DNA of 64,000 nt, taken from NCBI RefSeq assembly GCF_036641015.1, contig NZ_JAVWFO010000001.1, positions 25,663 to 89,662 on the forward strand, given 5' to 3'. A program made the translations under genes and the position numbers. This DNA comes from Anaerorhabdus sp036641015 (GTDB lineage Bacteria; Bacillota_I; Bacilli_A; Erysipelotrichales; Erysipelotrichaceae). Position 1 is the stretch's first letter; every line of letters begins with the position of its first letter. The notes under the pieces were generated by a model. That model was not told the origin of the DNA. It did not search any database and saw only the letters and a list, made by a program, of their open reading frames with translations. Below, piece after piece: positions 34,852 through 44,075 of the stretch.

Positions 34852-35703
34852 ATGTCAACAATTACTCTTGTATTAACCGATACGCAAATAAATAAACTAA
34901 AAACAACATTTAGTGAATCCATAGTTTCAAAGACTCCTCCATATGCTCTTTATCAATTAAAAGTAGAAGGATGTGTCATTACTGCATATGAATCTAAAAA
35001 AGTTGTATTTCAAGGAAGTGATGCAGAAGTCTACGCAAGTCCCTTTCAAATTAAAAATACATTTAAAACACAGGCTGGAAGTGATGAAGTTGGTACAGGT
35101 GATTACTTTGGACCAATATGTGTTTGTGCTTGCATTGTAACTAACAAAAATAAAGATGCTTTAGCTAAATACGCTATCCAAGATTCAAAAGCATTAAAAG
35201 ATGATTACATCCAACAAATCGCTCCCCAAATTATGAAGACAGTTGAATATAGTTTGTTAATACTTGATAATGCAAAATACAATCAAGTTCAAGCAACTAA
35301 CAACATGAATCAAATTAAAGCAAAATTACATAATCAAGCTTACGTAAACCTAGCAAAGAAAACAACATTGCCCAACTTTATAATCATCGATCAATTTACA
35401 CCAGAAAAACTTTATTACAATTACATTAAAAATGAACCAAATATTATTAGAAATATCCATTTTGAAACTAAAGCTGAAAATAAATATCTTGCCGTAGCTT
35501 GTGCATCAGTAATCGCAAGACACGCTTTCCTTGAATGTTTAAAAAATTATGAAACACATTATGATATGACATTTCAAAAAGGTGCAAGCGACAAAGTAGA
35601 TCAAAATGCTGCTGAATTCGTTAAACGATATGGAATAGAAGAACTAAAGAATGTCGCTAAACTACATTTCAAGAATACTGAAAAATTAAAGGAATACCTA
35701 TAG
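34852..35703 (+). CDS. rnhC: Ribonuclease HIII
   Basis: This 283-residue protein has an N-terminal TBP-like substrate-binding domain (about 1-75) and a type 2 RNase H domain. Its catalytic motif SDEVGTGDYFGP (near 80) is diagnostic for RNase HIII. Further acidic residues lie in IIIDQFTP and in the ASVIARHAFLE region. It cleaves the RNA strand of RNA-DNA hybrids. Divergence from cvpA-mutS2 is a conserved Bacillota arrangement. Confidence 0.96.
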   Translation: MSTITLVLTDTQINKLKTTFSESIVSKTPPYALYQLKVEGCVITAYESKKVVFQGSDAEVYASPFQIKNTFKTQAGSDEVGTGDYFGPICVCACIVTNKNKDALAKYAIQDSKALKDDYIQQIAPQIMKTVEYSLLILDNAKYNQVQATNNMNQIKAKLHNQAYVNLAKKTTLPNFIIIDQFTPEKLYYNYIKNEPNIIRNIHFETKAENKYLAVACASVIARHAFLECLKNYETHYDMTFQKGASDKVDQNAAEFVKRYGIEELKNVAKLHFKNTEKLKEYL

Positions 35704-35710
35704 GTATTCC
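35691..35710. terminator. Bidirectional terminator between rnhC and comEB
   Basis: A perfect 8-bp stem GGAATACC/GGTATTCC with loop TATA overlaps the rnhC stop codon and abuts the comEB stop codon. T-rich flanks occur on both strands. Confidence 0.65.
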
Positions 35711-36187
35711 TCATTTAATTTTAATATTTATGCTAATTTGTTCTTGTAATTGAACAAGTTCTACACCAGCTGCACACAACATTTTTTTACTAGCTTTTAC
35801 AGCATCTGTGTCCGCGTATTTATCACACTCGTACACAATTTTTTTAATACCTGATTGAATTATAGCTTTTGCACATTCATTACATGGAAATAAGGAAACA
35901 TAAATCGCACAGTTATTAACTGGACGGGGACTATTTAAAATTGCATTTAACTCAGCATGAACAACAAAGGCATATTTACTTTCAAGCATTCCACCTTCTC
36001 TTCCCCATGGAAATTCATCATCGTTACAACCTCGAGGTAAGCCATTATAACCAATACTAACAACACGATGAGTATCATCAACAATAACAGCACCTACTTG
36101 CGTAGAAGGATCTTTAGATCGTAGTGCCGATAAATGTGCCATACCCATAAAATACTGGTCCCAATTTAATACGTTTTCTCTTTTCAT
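35711..36187 (-). CDS. comEB: dCMP deaminase (ComEB-like)
   Basis: This 158-residue cytidine/deoxycytidylate deaminase has the zinc site in HAELNAIL and PCNECAKAI and the substrate-specificity region DPSTQVGAV. It converts dCMP to dUMP for thymidylate synthesis. In Bacillus the gene lies in the comE competence operon, but here it lies after gluP with no competence genes visible, so a pyrimidine role is expected. It is 5 bases downstream of gluP. Confidence 0.94.
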   Translation of the reverse strand: MKRENVLNWDQYFMGMAHLSALRSKDPSTQVGAVIVDDTHRVVSIGYNGLPRGCNDDEFPWGREGGMLESKYAFVVHAELNAILNSPRPVNNCAIYVSLFPCNECAKAIIQSGIKKIVYECDKYADTDAVKASKKMLCAAGVELVQLQEQISINIKIK

Positions 36188-36192
36188 TATGT

Positions 36193-37449
36193 TTATTTCC
36201 CTTCTAAATTAAGTCCATAAAATTCACTTAATTTATTTTTCATACTATTACTATATCCATTTAACCCAACTGAATCAAGATAATCTAATACCGCAATATC
36301 CGTTCCCAAATACATCGGTTTAACATTATAATTTTGAACACAACGGAATCCTAAAATACCTATTAATAATACAAAAGCTATTAAGGCATTTTGTCTAAGT
36401 AATTTCCATGATTTTTGTTTTGTTAACAATAACGAGATAAACAATCCACCTACGAATCCACCAATATGTCCATACATTGAAACTCCCGGCATAAATGTTA
36501 TTAACAAGTTAATTAATAAAGTAGAAAGGAAACTACGTGCCACTGCCGGATTATAAATTACTTTAGATTCAAACCCATAAACTAGCAACGCTGCCATAAA
36601 TCCATATAACCCACCACTTAATCCAACTGTAACAACATTATCTTGAGCAGCGAAAATAAATAAACTACCAAAAATTATTGACCCCAATAAAATGACAACA
36701 TATTCCCATTTCTTATATAGTTTTTCAATAATACCACCTAATGAAATCAATGCAGCAGTATTCATCAATACGTGAAAGAAATCATAATGAACAAATCCAA
36801 CAGTTAAGAAACGAAAGAATTCTCCTCCAGCTACAATAAACGCCTTATAATAACCACCCATTACAATACTCGCAGTAACTGCCGACCCATCACCACCAAT
36901 AGAATTACTAATGAGGTTTGTTATTACAAAAATAATGAAACATATAATTGCAATGCCATACGTAATTAATGGTAATTGTTTAAGATTATTTTTTTTGATA
37001 TTTCTTGGATCAAAATTATTAAATGCTTGTATTGTTTTTTCTTTTGTTTCATTTTCATTATCATTAATCTTTAAAATCATTGATTTAAAATCTGGAAATG
37101 TATTGGTAATATCAATTCCAGAGACATTTTCATTTGAAATTGCAACCTGAACAAAGTTTTCATCTTCACTCTCTTCAACTAGTTCATCACTAATATGAAT
37201 ATCAAGTAACTTAACGTTTCTATGAAAAAAATCACATATCGCTTTACTGGTTTCTAATAAACGAGATTTTTCAAACATTACAGATGATGCAGTTGATAAA
37301 GAAATACGAATTACAGGGTATTCTTCATTAATGCTACTACCTAGCCATATCTCATGAGTATTGTGCTTAATCTCTACAAATTTATATTCATATTTCGTTA
37401 CGAAATATTGAGCTAATTTCATAATGAGTAAATCTCTCTCAACTGCCAT
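36193..37449 (-). CDS. gluP: Rhomboid-family intramembrane serine protease (GluP-like)
   Basis: This 418-residue protein has an N-terminal soluble domain of about 165 residues, then seven membrane helices. Catalytic residues are Ser in GLSGGLYGF and His in YGHIGGFVGG, and the loop HVLMNTAAL carries the conserved HxxxN motif. It cleaves membrane proteins within the bilayer. The N-terminal domain resembles that of Bacillus GluP. It lies one base after rluD. Confidence 0.92.
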   Translation of the reverse strand: MAVERDLLIMKLAQYFVTKYEYKFVEIKHNTHEIWLGSSINEEYPVIRISLSTASSVMFEKSRLLETSKAICDFFHRNVKLLDIHISDELVEESEDENFVQVAISNENVSGIDITNTFPDFKSMILKINDNENETKEKTIQAFNNFDPRNIKKNNLKQLPLITYGIAIICFIIFVITNLISNSIGGDGSAVTASIVMGGYYKAFIVAGGEFFRFLTVGFVHYDFFHVLMNTAALISLGGIIEKLYKKWEYVVILLGSIIFGSLFIFAAQDNVVTVGLSGGLYGFMAALLVYGFESKVIYNPAVARSFLSTLLINLLITFMPGVSMYGHIGGFVGGLFISLLLTKQKSWKLLRQNALIAFVLLIGILGFRCVQNYNVKPMYLGTDIAVLDYLDSVGLNGYSNSMKNKLSEFYGLNLEGK

Positions 37450-37450
37450 A

Positions 37451-38365
37451 CTAATAACCTCTCATTTCTTCAATTAGAGCTTTAAAGTAATCTGGTAAAG
37501 GTGCTTCAAATGTCATTGTTTCATGTGTTCTTGGATGCACAAGTGTAAGGGATTGAGCATGTAAAGCTTGCCCTTGTGTATCTTGTCTTGTATTTCTTAG
37601 TGAATATTTTGGATCTCCTACAATTGGAAAACCAATATATTGCATATGAACACGAATTTGATGTGTTCTACCCGTTTCTAATTTAAAGCTAACTAATGTA
37701 AAACCTTTAAATCTCTCTTCTACTCTAAAATGTGTAACAGCATCTCTGGCATTTTTATCAGTAACTGTCATTTTTTGTCTATCTCTTGAATCACGTCCTA
37801 TTGGTGCATCAATAGTTCCATATTCATGAGGTAATTCACCATGAACAATTGCAATATAATCTCTAGTACATGTTTTATTAGATAACTGTTTTGAAATAGC
37901 TTCATGAGCCATATCATTCTTACATGCCACTATACATCCAGTTGTATCCTTATCAATACGATGGACAATTCCTGGTCTTAGAACTCCATTAATACCTGAT
38001 AAATCTTTACAATGATATAATAATCCGTTTACCAATGTATGATCTGGATTTCCAGCACCTGGATGAACAACCATACCTTTCGGTTTATTTATTACAATAA
38101 TGTCTTCATCCTCATAAATAATATCTAAGTTTAAATCTTGTGGAAATGCTTCTAATTCTTTCACTTCAGGAATTTCGATTTCAACTTCATCACCACATCT
38201 AACTTTATAGTTATTCTTTTTTATTTCATCATTTACGTGTATTAAACCTTGATCAAGTAGTTGTTGAATACGAGCACGAGAAAAGTCCTCACTTCTTGCA
38301 CATAATACTTTATCAAGTCGATTACCTACTTCATTTTCTTCAATAATATAATTAATTTTTTCCAT
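37451..38365 (-). CDS. rluD: RluA/RluD-family 23S rRNA pseudouridine synthase
   Basis: This 304-residue protein has an N-terminal S4 RNA-binding domain (about 12-75; SRARIQQLLDQGLIHVN) and a pseudouridine synthase domain with catalytic Asp in HRIDKDTTGC. It matches RluD/YlyB-type proteins that follow lspA in Bacillota. The gene overlaps lspA by 14 bases and has AAGGAGG before its start. The exact target uridines are inferred from the family. Confidence 0.94.
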   Translation of the reverse strand: MEKINYIIEENEVGNRLDKVLCARSEDFSRARIQQLLDQGLIHVNDEIKKNNYKVRCGDEVEIEIPEVKELEAFPQDLNLDIIYEDEDIIVINKPKGMVVHPGAGNPDHTLVNGLLYHCKDLSGINGVLRPGIVHRIDKDTTGCIVACKNDMAHEAISKQLSNKTCTRDYIAIVHGELPHEYGTIDAPIGRDSRDRQKMTVTDKNARDAVTHFRVEERFKGFTLVSFKLETGRTHQIRVHMQYIGFPIVGDPKYSLRNTRQDTQGQALHAQSLTLVHPRTHETMTFEAPLPDYFKALIEEMRGY

Positions 38366-38822
38366 CCGGTTCCTCCTTTTTGAATAATGTTATTATGATT
38401 AGCACAAAAATACCTATACACAGTGCTGAATCCGCAACGTTAAATATTGGAAAGTCATATCCAAAAATAATAAAATCTAAGAAGTCACGGACATAACCAA
38501 ATACAAAGCGGTCAAATAAATTACCTGCAGCTCCTGCGATCATTAATGTAATACAAATTCTTTCCCATTTATTTTCTTCTGGAGTTTTAGTATACATGTA
38601 CACGAATAACCCAACACCAAGCAGCGAGATAAGCGTTAAAATTCCAACACGCCCACTAAACAAACTCCAAGCTGCACCTGTATTTTTTGCATAAGTAATA
38701 TAGAAGAAATTCTCAATAATTGGAATTTGTTGATGCAACGCAAGGTTTGATTGCACTAATACCTTACTTCCTAAATCAAGAATCAATACGCCTATTAAAA
38801 TAAATATATCTCTACGTTTCAT
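38352..38822 (-). CDS. lspA: Lipoprotein signal peptidase (SPase II)
   Basis: This 156-residue protein has four membrane helices. The catalytic aspartates lie in GNLFDRFVFGYVRDF and FNVADSALC, and the conserved NTGAAW motif is present. It removes signal peptides from prolipoproteins, several of which are encoded in this window (14414, 22016, 63326). An extended -10, GGTATAAT, lies about 27 bases upstream, next to the terminator of the preceding gene. Confidence 0.97.
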   Translation of the reverse strand: MKRRDIFILIGVLILDLGSKVLVQSNLALHQQIPIIENFFYITYAKNTGAAWSLFSGRVGILTLISLLGVGLFVYMYTKTPEENKWERICITLMIAGAAGNLFDRFVFGYVRDFLDFIIFGYDFPIFNVADSALCIGIFVLIIITLFKKEEPDGKN

Positions 38823-38852
38823 AATTTCACCTTTTCATTGGAATATTATACC

Positions 38853-38879
38853 AAAAAGACTAGTTCAACACTAGTCTTT
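38853..38879 (-). terminator. Intrinsic terminator between the 38898 gene and lspA
   Basis: A perfect 10-bp stem AAAGACTAGT/ACTAGTCTTT at 38855-38879 is followed by a T run on the reverse strand. Confidence 0.85.
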
Positions 38880-38897
38880 AACAAATCTATTTCTTTT

Positions 38898-39404
38898 TTA
38901 GAAATCTTGAGAAGTTTTAATGAATTCTTCTAACTCATAAGGTTCATATCTTTTTTGCATCTTAGTAAGGGCTATATTAAATGCTTTTTCATCATAATCA
39001 TTCATTCTTTGTTCACGTAATGCATGTTTAATTGCAGAGCTAACTTCAAATGACATTGACCCTTCTTTTCTCGCACAAATCTTATTTGAACCATCAATCA
39101 ATAAAAATAAGGCATTGTAATTTTGATTATCCTTAAGTGTATTTAGGAATTCCTTAGTTGCATCTAAGATACAAAATGGTATATCTGAGGTTTCAATCAT
39201 ATCATTAACCTCTAATAAGAAGCCATCAATTACTCCTTTTTGAAAATAACTTAAATGTATTTTATTCCTTCTAAAAAGTTGTATTTCTTCATCAACCCAA
39301 ACTTTATCTTTTATAAAGAAGATCCAAGTTTGTTCAAGGAAATCTAGCCATATCCCATCTTCAATTGTTGTATCAACAACACTCTCTGTTCTATAAGAAA
39401 TCAT
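38898..39404 (-). CDS. Hypothetical protein in the ABC exporter operon
   Basis: This 168-residue soluble protein has no signal peptide or membrane helix and a mixed alpha/beta composition. No catalytic motif is visible. It starts 4 bases after the second half-transporter gene and is followed by a terminator, so it is the last gene of a three-gene operon. A role linked to the exporter is an inference from position only. Confidence 0.75.
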   Translation of the reverse strand: MISYRTESVVDTTIEDGIWLDFLEQTWIFFIKDKVWVDEEIQLFRRNKIHLSYFQKGVIDGFLLEVNDMIETSDIPFCILDATKEFLNTLKDNQNYNALFLLIDGSNKICARKEGSMSFEVSSAIKHALREQRMNDYDEKAFNIALTKMQKRYEPYELEEFIKTSQDF

Positions 39405-39408
39405 TAAT

Positions 39409-41247
39409 CTATCCTTTATGCAGTAATTGATTTTCTAGATCCTCTGTAAACTGATTGGTATATAAACGATAATAATATCCTTTTTTATCCATCAGTTCAG
39501 TATGAGTACCAGATTCAACTACAACGCCCTTCTTTATAACTAAGATTATATCGGCATTTACGATTGTTGACAATCTATGAGCGATAATAAAACTTGTATG
39601 ATGAGTTAAAACATGATCAATTGTGTGCTGAATGATTTGTTCTGTTTCAGTATCAATCGAAGATGTAGCTTCATCTAATACGAAAATACGAGGATTAACA
39701 AGTACTGCTCTAGCAAATGATATCAATTGTTTTTGACCAGTAGACAGTTTACCTCCACCTTCTCCAACCTCAGTATCATAGCCATTTTCAAGTTTTGATA
39801 TAAAATCATGAGCATTAACTAATTTACATGCTTCAATAATTTCTTCATCTGTCGCATCAAGACGACCAAAACGAATATTTTCCTTAATTGTACCAGAAAA
39901 TAAATGTGGTGATTGTAAAACATAACCTAAACGTGATCTTAACCACCCTAAAGATCTTTCACGATACTCTACCCCATCAATTAAGATTTCACCTTCAACT
40001 GGTTGATAGAAACGACATAATAAATTCACAATTGTACTCTTACCAGATCCTGTCTCACCAACAAGCGCAACAGTTTGACCTTCTTTAACTTTTAAGTTAA
40101 AGTTCTTCAATACTGGCTCTCCTGGTAAATAATGAAATGAAACATTTCTAAATTCTACATTTCCTTTGATTGGTTCATAGTTTTCTGTCTTTGGATCAAA
40201 CAATGTACCATATTTTTCAATAACTTCTGGTGTATCAACAATCTCTGGTTTACTATCTAATAACCCTAATACTCGTTCAGCGCTGGCTTGTGCCATTTGT
40301 AGTTCAGCAATTAATCTTGCAATTTGACGTAAAGGTTCAAAAAATTGCGTTGCATATTGAGTAAACATCATTAGTGTTCCAAATTGTAGCGTACCTAATA
40401 GCACTTCATAACCACCATACCAAAGAATAGCAGCAGTGCTAATTGATCCAAGCCCCATTACTAAAGGCATAAATAAGGAAGACAAGGTAGCAGCTTTGAT
40501 ACTAGATTTACGCATTAAAGCAGTATCTTCTCTAAACTCATGAAAGTTTTTTTCTTCAAGAACAAGCGTTTTTGTAGTTTTAGCGCCTGTAATACCTTCA
40601 TTAAACCCACTTGTAATACGAGAGTTTATTTTTCTTACAGATCGATAATTTTTTAGAATTCGAATTTGAAACCAAACGCTTATATAAGCTAAAATAGGAA
40701 CTACTATTAATACCATTAAAGCAAGTTTCCAGTTAACAATTAACATAACTATAGTTACACCAATCATTACACTAAAACCCCATACTAAATCCATTAAACT
40801 CCACGATAGTATTTCAGCTAAACGTCCAATATCACTTGTCATACGTGCCATTAACCAGCCAATTGGCGTTTTGTCAAAATACGAGAATGAAAGTGATTGA
40901 AGTTTATGGAATGCTTTTTCTCTCACTTCAAAAGCGAAATTCATTTCGATTTTTCCTGCTTGCAAAAAGAATAAATAAACAATACTAGCCTGTGCAATGA
41001 TACCAATAATAAATATTACAGCAAATAACGTTAATTGCGAATCAATAACACCTTTACCAACAAAGTAGTCAATTGCAATCTTATTCATGAATGGAAATGC
41101 TACATCCAATACTGCAATAAACAAATTAAGTAAGAATAAAATATACAAGTTTTTCTTTTGAGAATGCATCAGTCCTAGAATTTTGCGCCAAAGACCAATT
41201 TCTAGAGAATCGGTATTATATTCTTGTTCTTGGAAACGATTAGTCAT
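39409..41247 (-). CDS. ABC exporter half-transporter with canonical ATPase site
   Basis: This 612-residue protein has six membrane helices (about 45-345) and a nucleotide-binding domain with Walker A GETGSGKST, the signature variant LSTGQ and Walker B FVLDEATSSID including the catalytic glutamate. It should form a heterodimer with the product of the upstream gene (BmrCD/LmrCD/YheHI type), exporting drugs or lipids. The start is taken at MTNRF because AGGAGG is 8 bases upstream. The genes overlap by 8 bases. Confidence 0.93.
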   Translation of the reverse strand: MTNRFQEQEYNTDSLEIGLWRKILGLMHSQKKNLYILFLLNLFIAVLDVAFPFMNKIAIDYFVGKGVIDSQLTLFAVIFIIGIIAQASIVYLFFLQAGKIEMNFAFEVREKAFHKLQSLSFSYFDKTPIGWLMARMTSDIGRLAEILSWSLMDLVWGFSVMIGVTIVMLIVNWKLALMVLIVVPILAYISVWFQIRILKNYRSVRKINSRITSGFNEGITGAKTTKTLVLEEKNFHEFREDTALMRKSSIKAATLSSLFMPLVMGLGSISTAAILWYGGYEVLLGTLQFGTLMMFTQYATQFFEPLRQIARLIAELQMAQASAERVLGLLDSKPEIVDTPEVIEKYGTLFDPKTENYEPIKGNVEFRNVSFHYLPGEPVLKNFNLKVKEGQTVALVGETGSGKSTIVNLLCRFYQPVEGEILIDGVEYRERSLGWLRSRLGYVLQSPHLFSGTIKENIRFGRLDATDEEIIEACKLVNAHDFISKLENGYDTEVGEGGGKLSTGQKQLISFARAVLVNPRIFVLDEATSSIDTETEQIIQHTIDHVLTHHTSFIIAHRLSTIVNADIILVIKKGVVVESGTHTELMDKKGYYYRLYTNQFTEDLENQLLHKG

Positions 41248-43036
41248 TGTCATCACCTCCTCGAATAAATGAACTTTGTATTTCAAAAATTCGTTTGTAT
41301 AATCCATCTTGATTTATCAATGATTCATGATTACCAATTTGTGTAATTCTACCGTCTTCAATTACGATAATTTTATCTGCATCCTGTGCAGAAGAAACAC
41401 GTTGTGTAATAATGATTTTTGTTGTTTCTTTATTTAATTCATTTAATGCTCCTCTAATATGGGCATCAGTTTCAGTATCTACAGCACTTAAACTATCATC
41501 AAAAATAAGAATCGGTGTTTCATTGATAATTGTTCTTGCAATAGCAATACGTTGCTTTTGTCCCCCAGATAGAGTTACACCTTTCTCACCTACCAAAGTA
41601 TCATATCCTTGTTCAAATTCTTGAATAACCTCATGAACAGAAGCCACACGTGCAGCTCTTTCTACCTTAGCATCATCATTAAAGCGATTAGCCAAACGTA
41701 TATTATCGTGAATTGATTTAGAGAATAAAAATGGTTCTTGTAATACAATTCCTATATTTTTACGAATATGTTCTCTTTGAATAGTATTTAATTCATTGCC
41801 ATCTATTTTTAATGATCCACCAGTGTAATCATATAAACGCGATAGTAAGTGAACTAAAGTAGATTTACCAGCACCTGTCGGACCTATAATTGCGACAGTT
41901 TCACCTGGATTAATTGTAAAAGTAATATCCTTTAAAATTGGTTCATTAGCATCATGGTATTGAAAGTCAACATGATTAAATTCAATCATTCCTTTAACAT
42001 TTGGTGTTTCACCATTAGTAGCATCTTCTATAGGACTATTAAATATTTCATTTAAACGTTTTGCTGAAACAGTTGCTTTACCAATATCAGCTAATATTCT
42101 TCCCAAGTTTCTAATCGGCCATAAAATCATAGTTTCATACGAAATGAACACAAAGAAATTCCCAACTGTTATGTTCCCCGCGATTGCTTGATATATTCCT
42201 ACAACGAGAATTAATAATATTTGTGATAAACAAATTAAATCACTCGTACTCCAATACAGTCCCAGTAATCTAATTAATTTAAAAGTTAAATCTTTAAATA
42301 CTTCATTTTTCTTTTCAAATCGATCAATTTCATATCTTTCTCTATTAAAAGCCTTAATAACACGAATTCCAGATAAGCTTTCTTGAATAGTTGTAGTCAT
42401 TACACCTTCAGCTTCATCTGAATCTAAAAATGTTTTCTGAGTATTTTTGAAAAAGATATAAGCGTAAAATATCAATAATGGCATACTGATAATCGATAAA
42501 ACAGCCATTGGTGGATAAATTGAAAATAAAACGACAATAGCAATAAATGCTGTTGCAACAGAATATATCATTTCCGACAATTGTCCTGCAAACACTTTAC
42601 GAACTTGTTCTACATCACTTGTACAACGTTGAACTAAGTCACCTGTTTTTGCACCTACATGATACGAATATGGTAAATGTTGTAAATGATCATATAAATC
42701 ATTACGTATATGATAACTCATGTTTTCCGAAATAATTCCGTTCATTCTTCCTCGAATAAATACTGATATGCATAAGAATACACTTACTAATAAAACCAGT
42801 ACCGCTCCTATCCATAGGTTATCGCGCACATAGTCACGCCCTCCTAGAAAATTTAATAAGGAACTAAACAAAGTATTTGTTATTGGTTGATTATCTATGA
42901 TATTGTCTATAAAAAAACTAAATATTAGTGGTGAAACTAGGTTTAGTAATGCATAGAGTAATGTAACTATAAGCATAAGTAGCAATTTACCTTGATTATT
43001 TTTACAATACTTCTTTACAAAAGTCCATGTATTCAT
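41240..43036 (-). CDS. ABC exporter half-transporter with degenerate ATPase site
   Basis: This 598-residue protein has a six-helix transmembrane domain and a nucleotide-binding domain. Walker A is GPTGAGKST, the signature is the canonical LSGGQ, and Walker B is ILIFDDSLSAVD, in which Asp replaces the catalytic Glu. The partner protein has the opposite combination (LSTGQ with DEA). This is the classic asymmetry of heterodimeric exporters with one hydrolytic and one regulatory site. The substrate is unknown. Confidence 0.94.
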   Translation of the reverse strand: MNTWTFVKKYCKNNQGKLLLMLIVTLLYALLNLVSPLIFSFFIDNIIDNQPITNTLFSSLLNFLGGRDYVRDNLWIGAVLVLLVSVFLCISVFIRGRMNGIISENMSYHIRNDLYDHLQHLPYSYHVGAKTGDLVQRCTSDVEQVRKVFAGQLSEMIYSVATAFIAIVVLFSIYPPMAVLSIISMPLLIFYAYIFFKNTQKTFLDSDEAEGVMTTTIQESLSGIRVIKAFNRERYEIDRFEKKNEVFKDLTFKLIRLLGLYWSTSDLICLSQILLILVVGIYQAIAGNITVGNFFVFISYETMILWPIRNLGRILADIGKATVSAKRLNEIFNSPIEDATNGETPNVKGMIEFNHVDFQYHDANEPILKDITFTINPGETVAIIGPTGAGKSTLVHLLSRLYDYTGGSLKIDGNELNTIQREHIRKNIGIVLQEPFLFSKSIHDNIRLANRFNDDAKVERAARVASVHEVIQEFEQGYDTLVGEKGVTLSGGQKQRIAIARTIINETPILIFDDSLSAVDTETDAHIRGALNELNKETTKIIITQRVSSAQDADKIIVIEDGRITQIGNHESLINQDGLYKRIFEIQSSFIRGGDDND

Positions 43037-43060
43037 GTACTGCTTCCCCCTTTAAAATAC

Positions 43061-43088
43061 AAAAATAAAAAACACTTACGTGCTTTTT
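43061..43088 (-). terminator. Intrinsic terminator of the TSCPD gene
   Basis: A 9-bp stem (AAAAAGCAC paired with GTGTTTTTT, one G-T pair) at 43067-43088 with loop GTAA is followed by TATTTTT on the reverse strand. Confidence 0.7.
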
Positions 43089-43093
43089 ATAAT

Positions 43094-43348
43094 TTAACGA
43101 AATTGCTCCGCTAAGCATTTGGCGATTTGATCTGGACAAGAAGTATTCTTGTTACCACAAGTAATCCCGTTAAAAGCACTTATCACTTCTTCTACGGTCT
43201 TGCCCTTGATAATACTACAAATTCCTTTTAGGTTGCCATCACATCCACCAGTTATTTGTACATCTTTAATTATATTATCTTCACACTCAAATTCAAAGAG
43301 TCTTGAGCAAGTCCCATTTGGTTTATAACTAAATTTATTGACTGACAT
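43094..43348 (-). CDS. TSCPD-domain protein (TIGR03905-like)
   Basis: This 84-residue cysteine-rich protein carries the name-giving motif TSCPDQIA plus cysteines in NGTCSR, FECED, GGCDGN, KGICS, ITCGN and AKCLAE. The domain also occurs at the C-terminus of ribonucleotide reductases, where it may bind metal. The small stand-alone form is common in anaerobic Bacillota and its function is unknown. AGGAGGTGA precedes the start. Confidence 0.9.
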   Translation of the reverse strand: MSVNKFSYKPNGTCSRLFEFECEDNIIKDVQITGGCDGNLKGICSIIKGKTVEEVISAFNGITCGNKNTSCPDQIAKCLAEQFR

Positions 43349-43394
43349 GATGTCACCTCCTTTACGCTGGAAATATCATAACATATTTTTTATA

Positions 43395-44066
43395 TTAGTT
43401 GAAGTTTTTATCGAATTTTTTAAATACTGTATTATCCGCAATAACTAACAAACGATCATCCAATTCAATTACGTAATCTGCATTAGGTGAAATTGATAAA
43501 TGTTCTTTTGGTTTTTTACGTATTCCTAAGATATTTATTCCATATTTTGCACGTAAGTTTAAATCCTTAAGTGGCTTACCAACCCAAATTTCTGGTGCAA
43601 TAATTTCTACTACACTATACTCTGAATCAATATCTATTAAATCAACAATATTCTTTGATACTAATTGTTTGGCAACACGTTCACCCATTTCCTTTTCAGG
43701 ACGGATAACACGGTCAGCACCAATTTTTTCAAATATTTGCATATACTTCTTATTTTTTGCCTTAGCTAAAATATAAGGAACACCTAATTCTTTTAGATTC
43801 ATTATTGCCATAATACTATCTTCCAAGTGTGATCCTGTAGCAACTACTGCGACATCACAGTCCTGAATTCCAATAGCACGTAATTGTTCGATATCAGTAA
43901 TATCCGCTTGTACGGCATTAGTAACATATTCAGCAACACGATCAACACAAGTAATATCACTATCCACTGCGATTACTTCATAGTTGTAGTCTGATAATGT
44001 TTTAGAAATTGTTGAACCAAATATTCCTAATCCTAAGATTGCATATGTTTTTGTTTTGTTTGACAT
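43395..44066 (-). CDS. ktrA: KtrA/TrkA-type potassium uptake regulatory subunit
   Basis: This 223-residue cytoplasmic protein has an RCK-N domain with the nucleotide-binding motif GLGIFGSTISKTL near residue 12 and an RCK-C domain (about 138-220). The RCK ring gates the KtrB channel in response to ATP/ADP, and the RCK-C domain can bind cyclic-di-AMP in related proteins. It is encoded 9 bases after ktrB. Confidence 0.95.
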   Translation of the reverse strand: MSNKTKTYAILGLGIFGSTISKTLSDYNYEVIAVDSDITCVDRVAEYVTNAVQADITDIEQLRAIGIQDCDVAVVATGSHLEDSIMAIMNLKELGVPYILAKAKNKKYMQIFEKIGADRVIRPEKEMGERVAKQLVSKNIVDLIDIDSEYSVVEIIAPEIWVGKPLKDLNLRAKYGINILGIRKKPKEHLSISPNADYVIELDDRLLVIADNTVFKKFDKNFN

Positions 44067-44075
44067 AGTTTTCTC

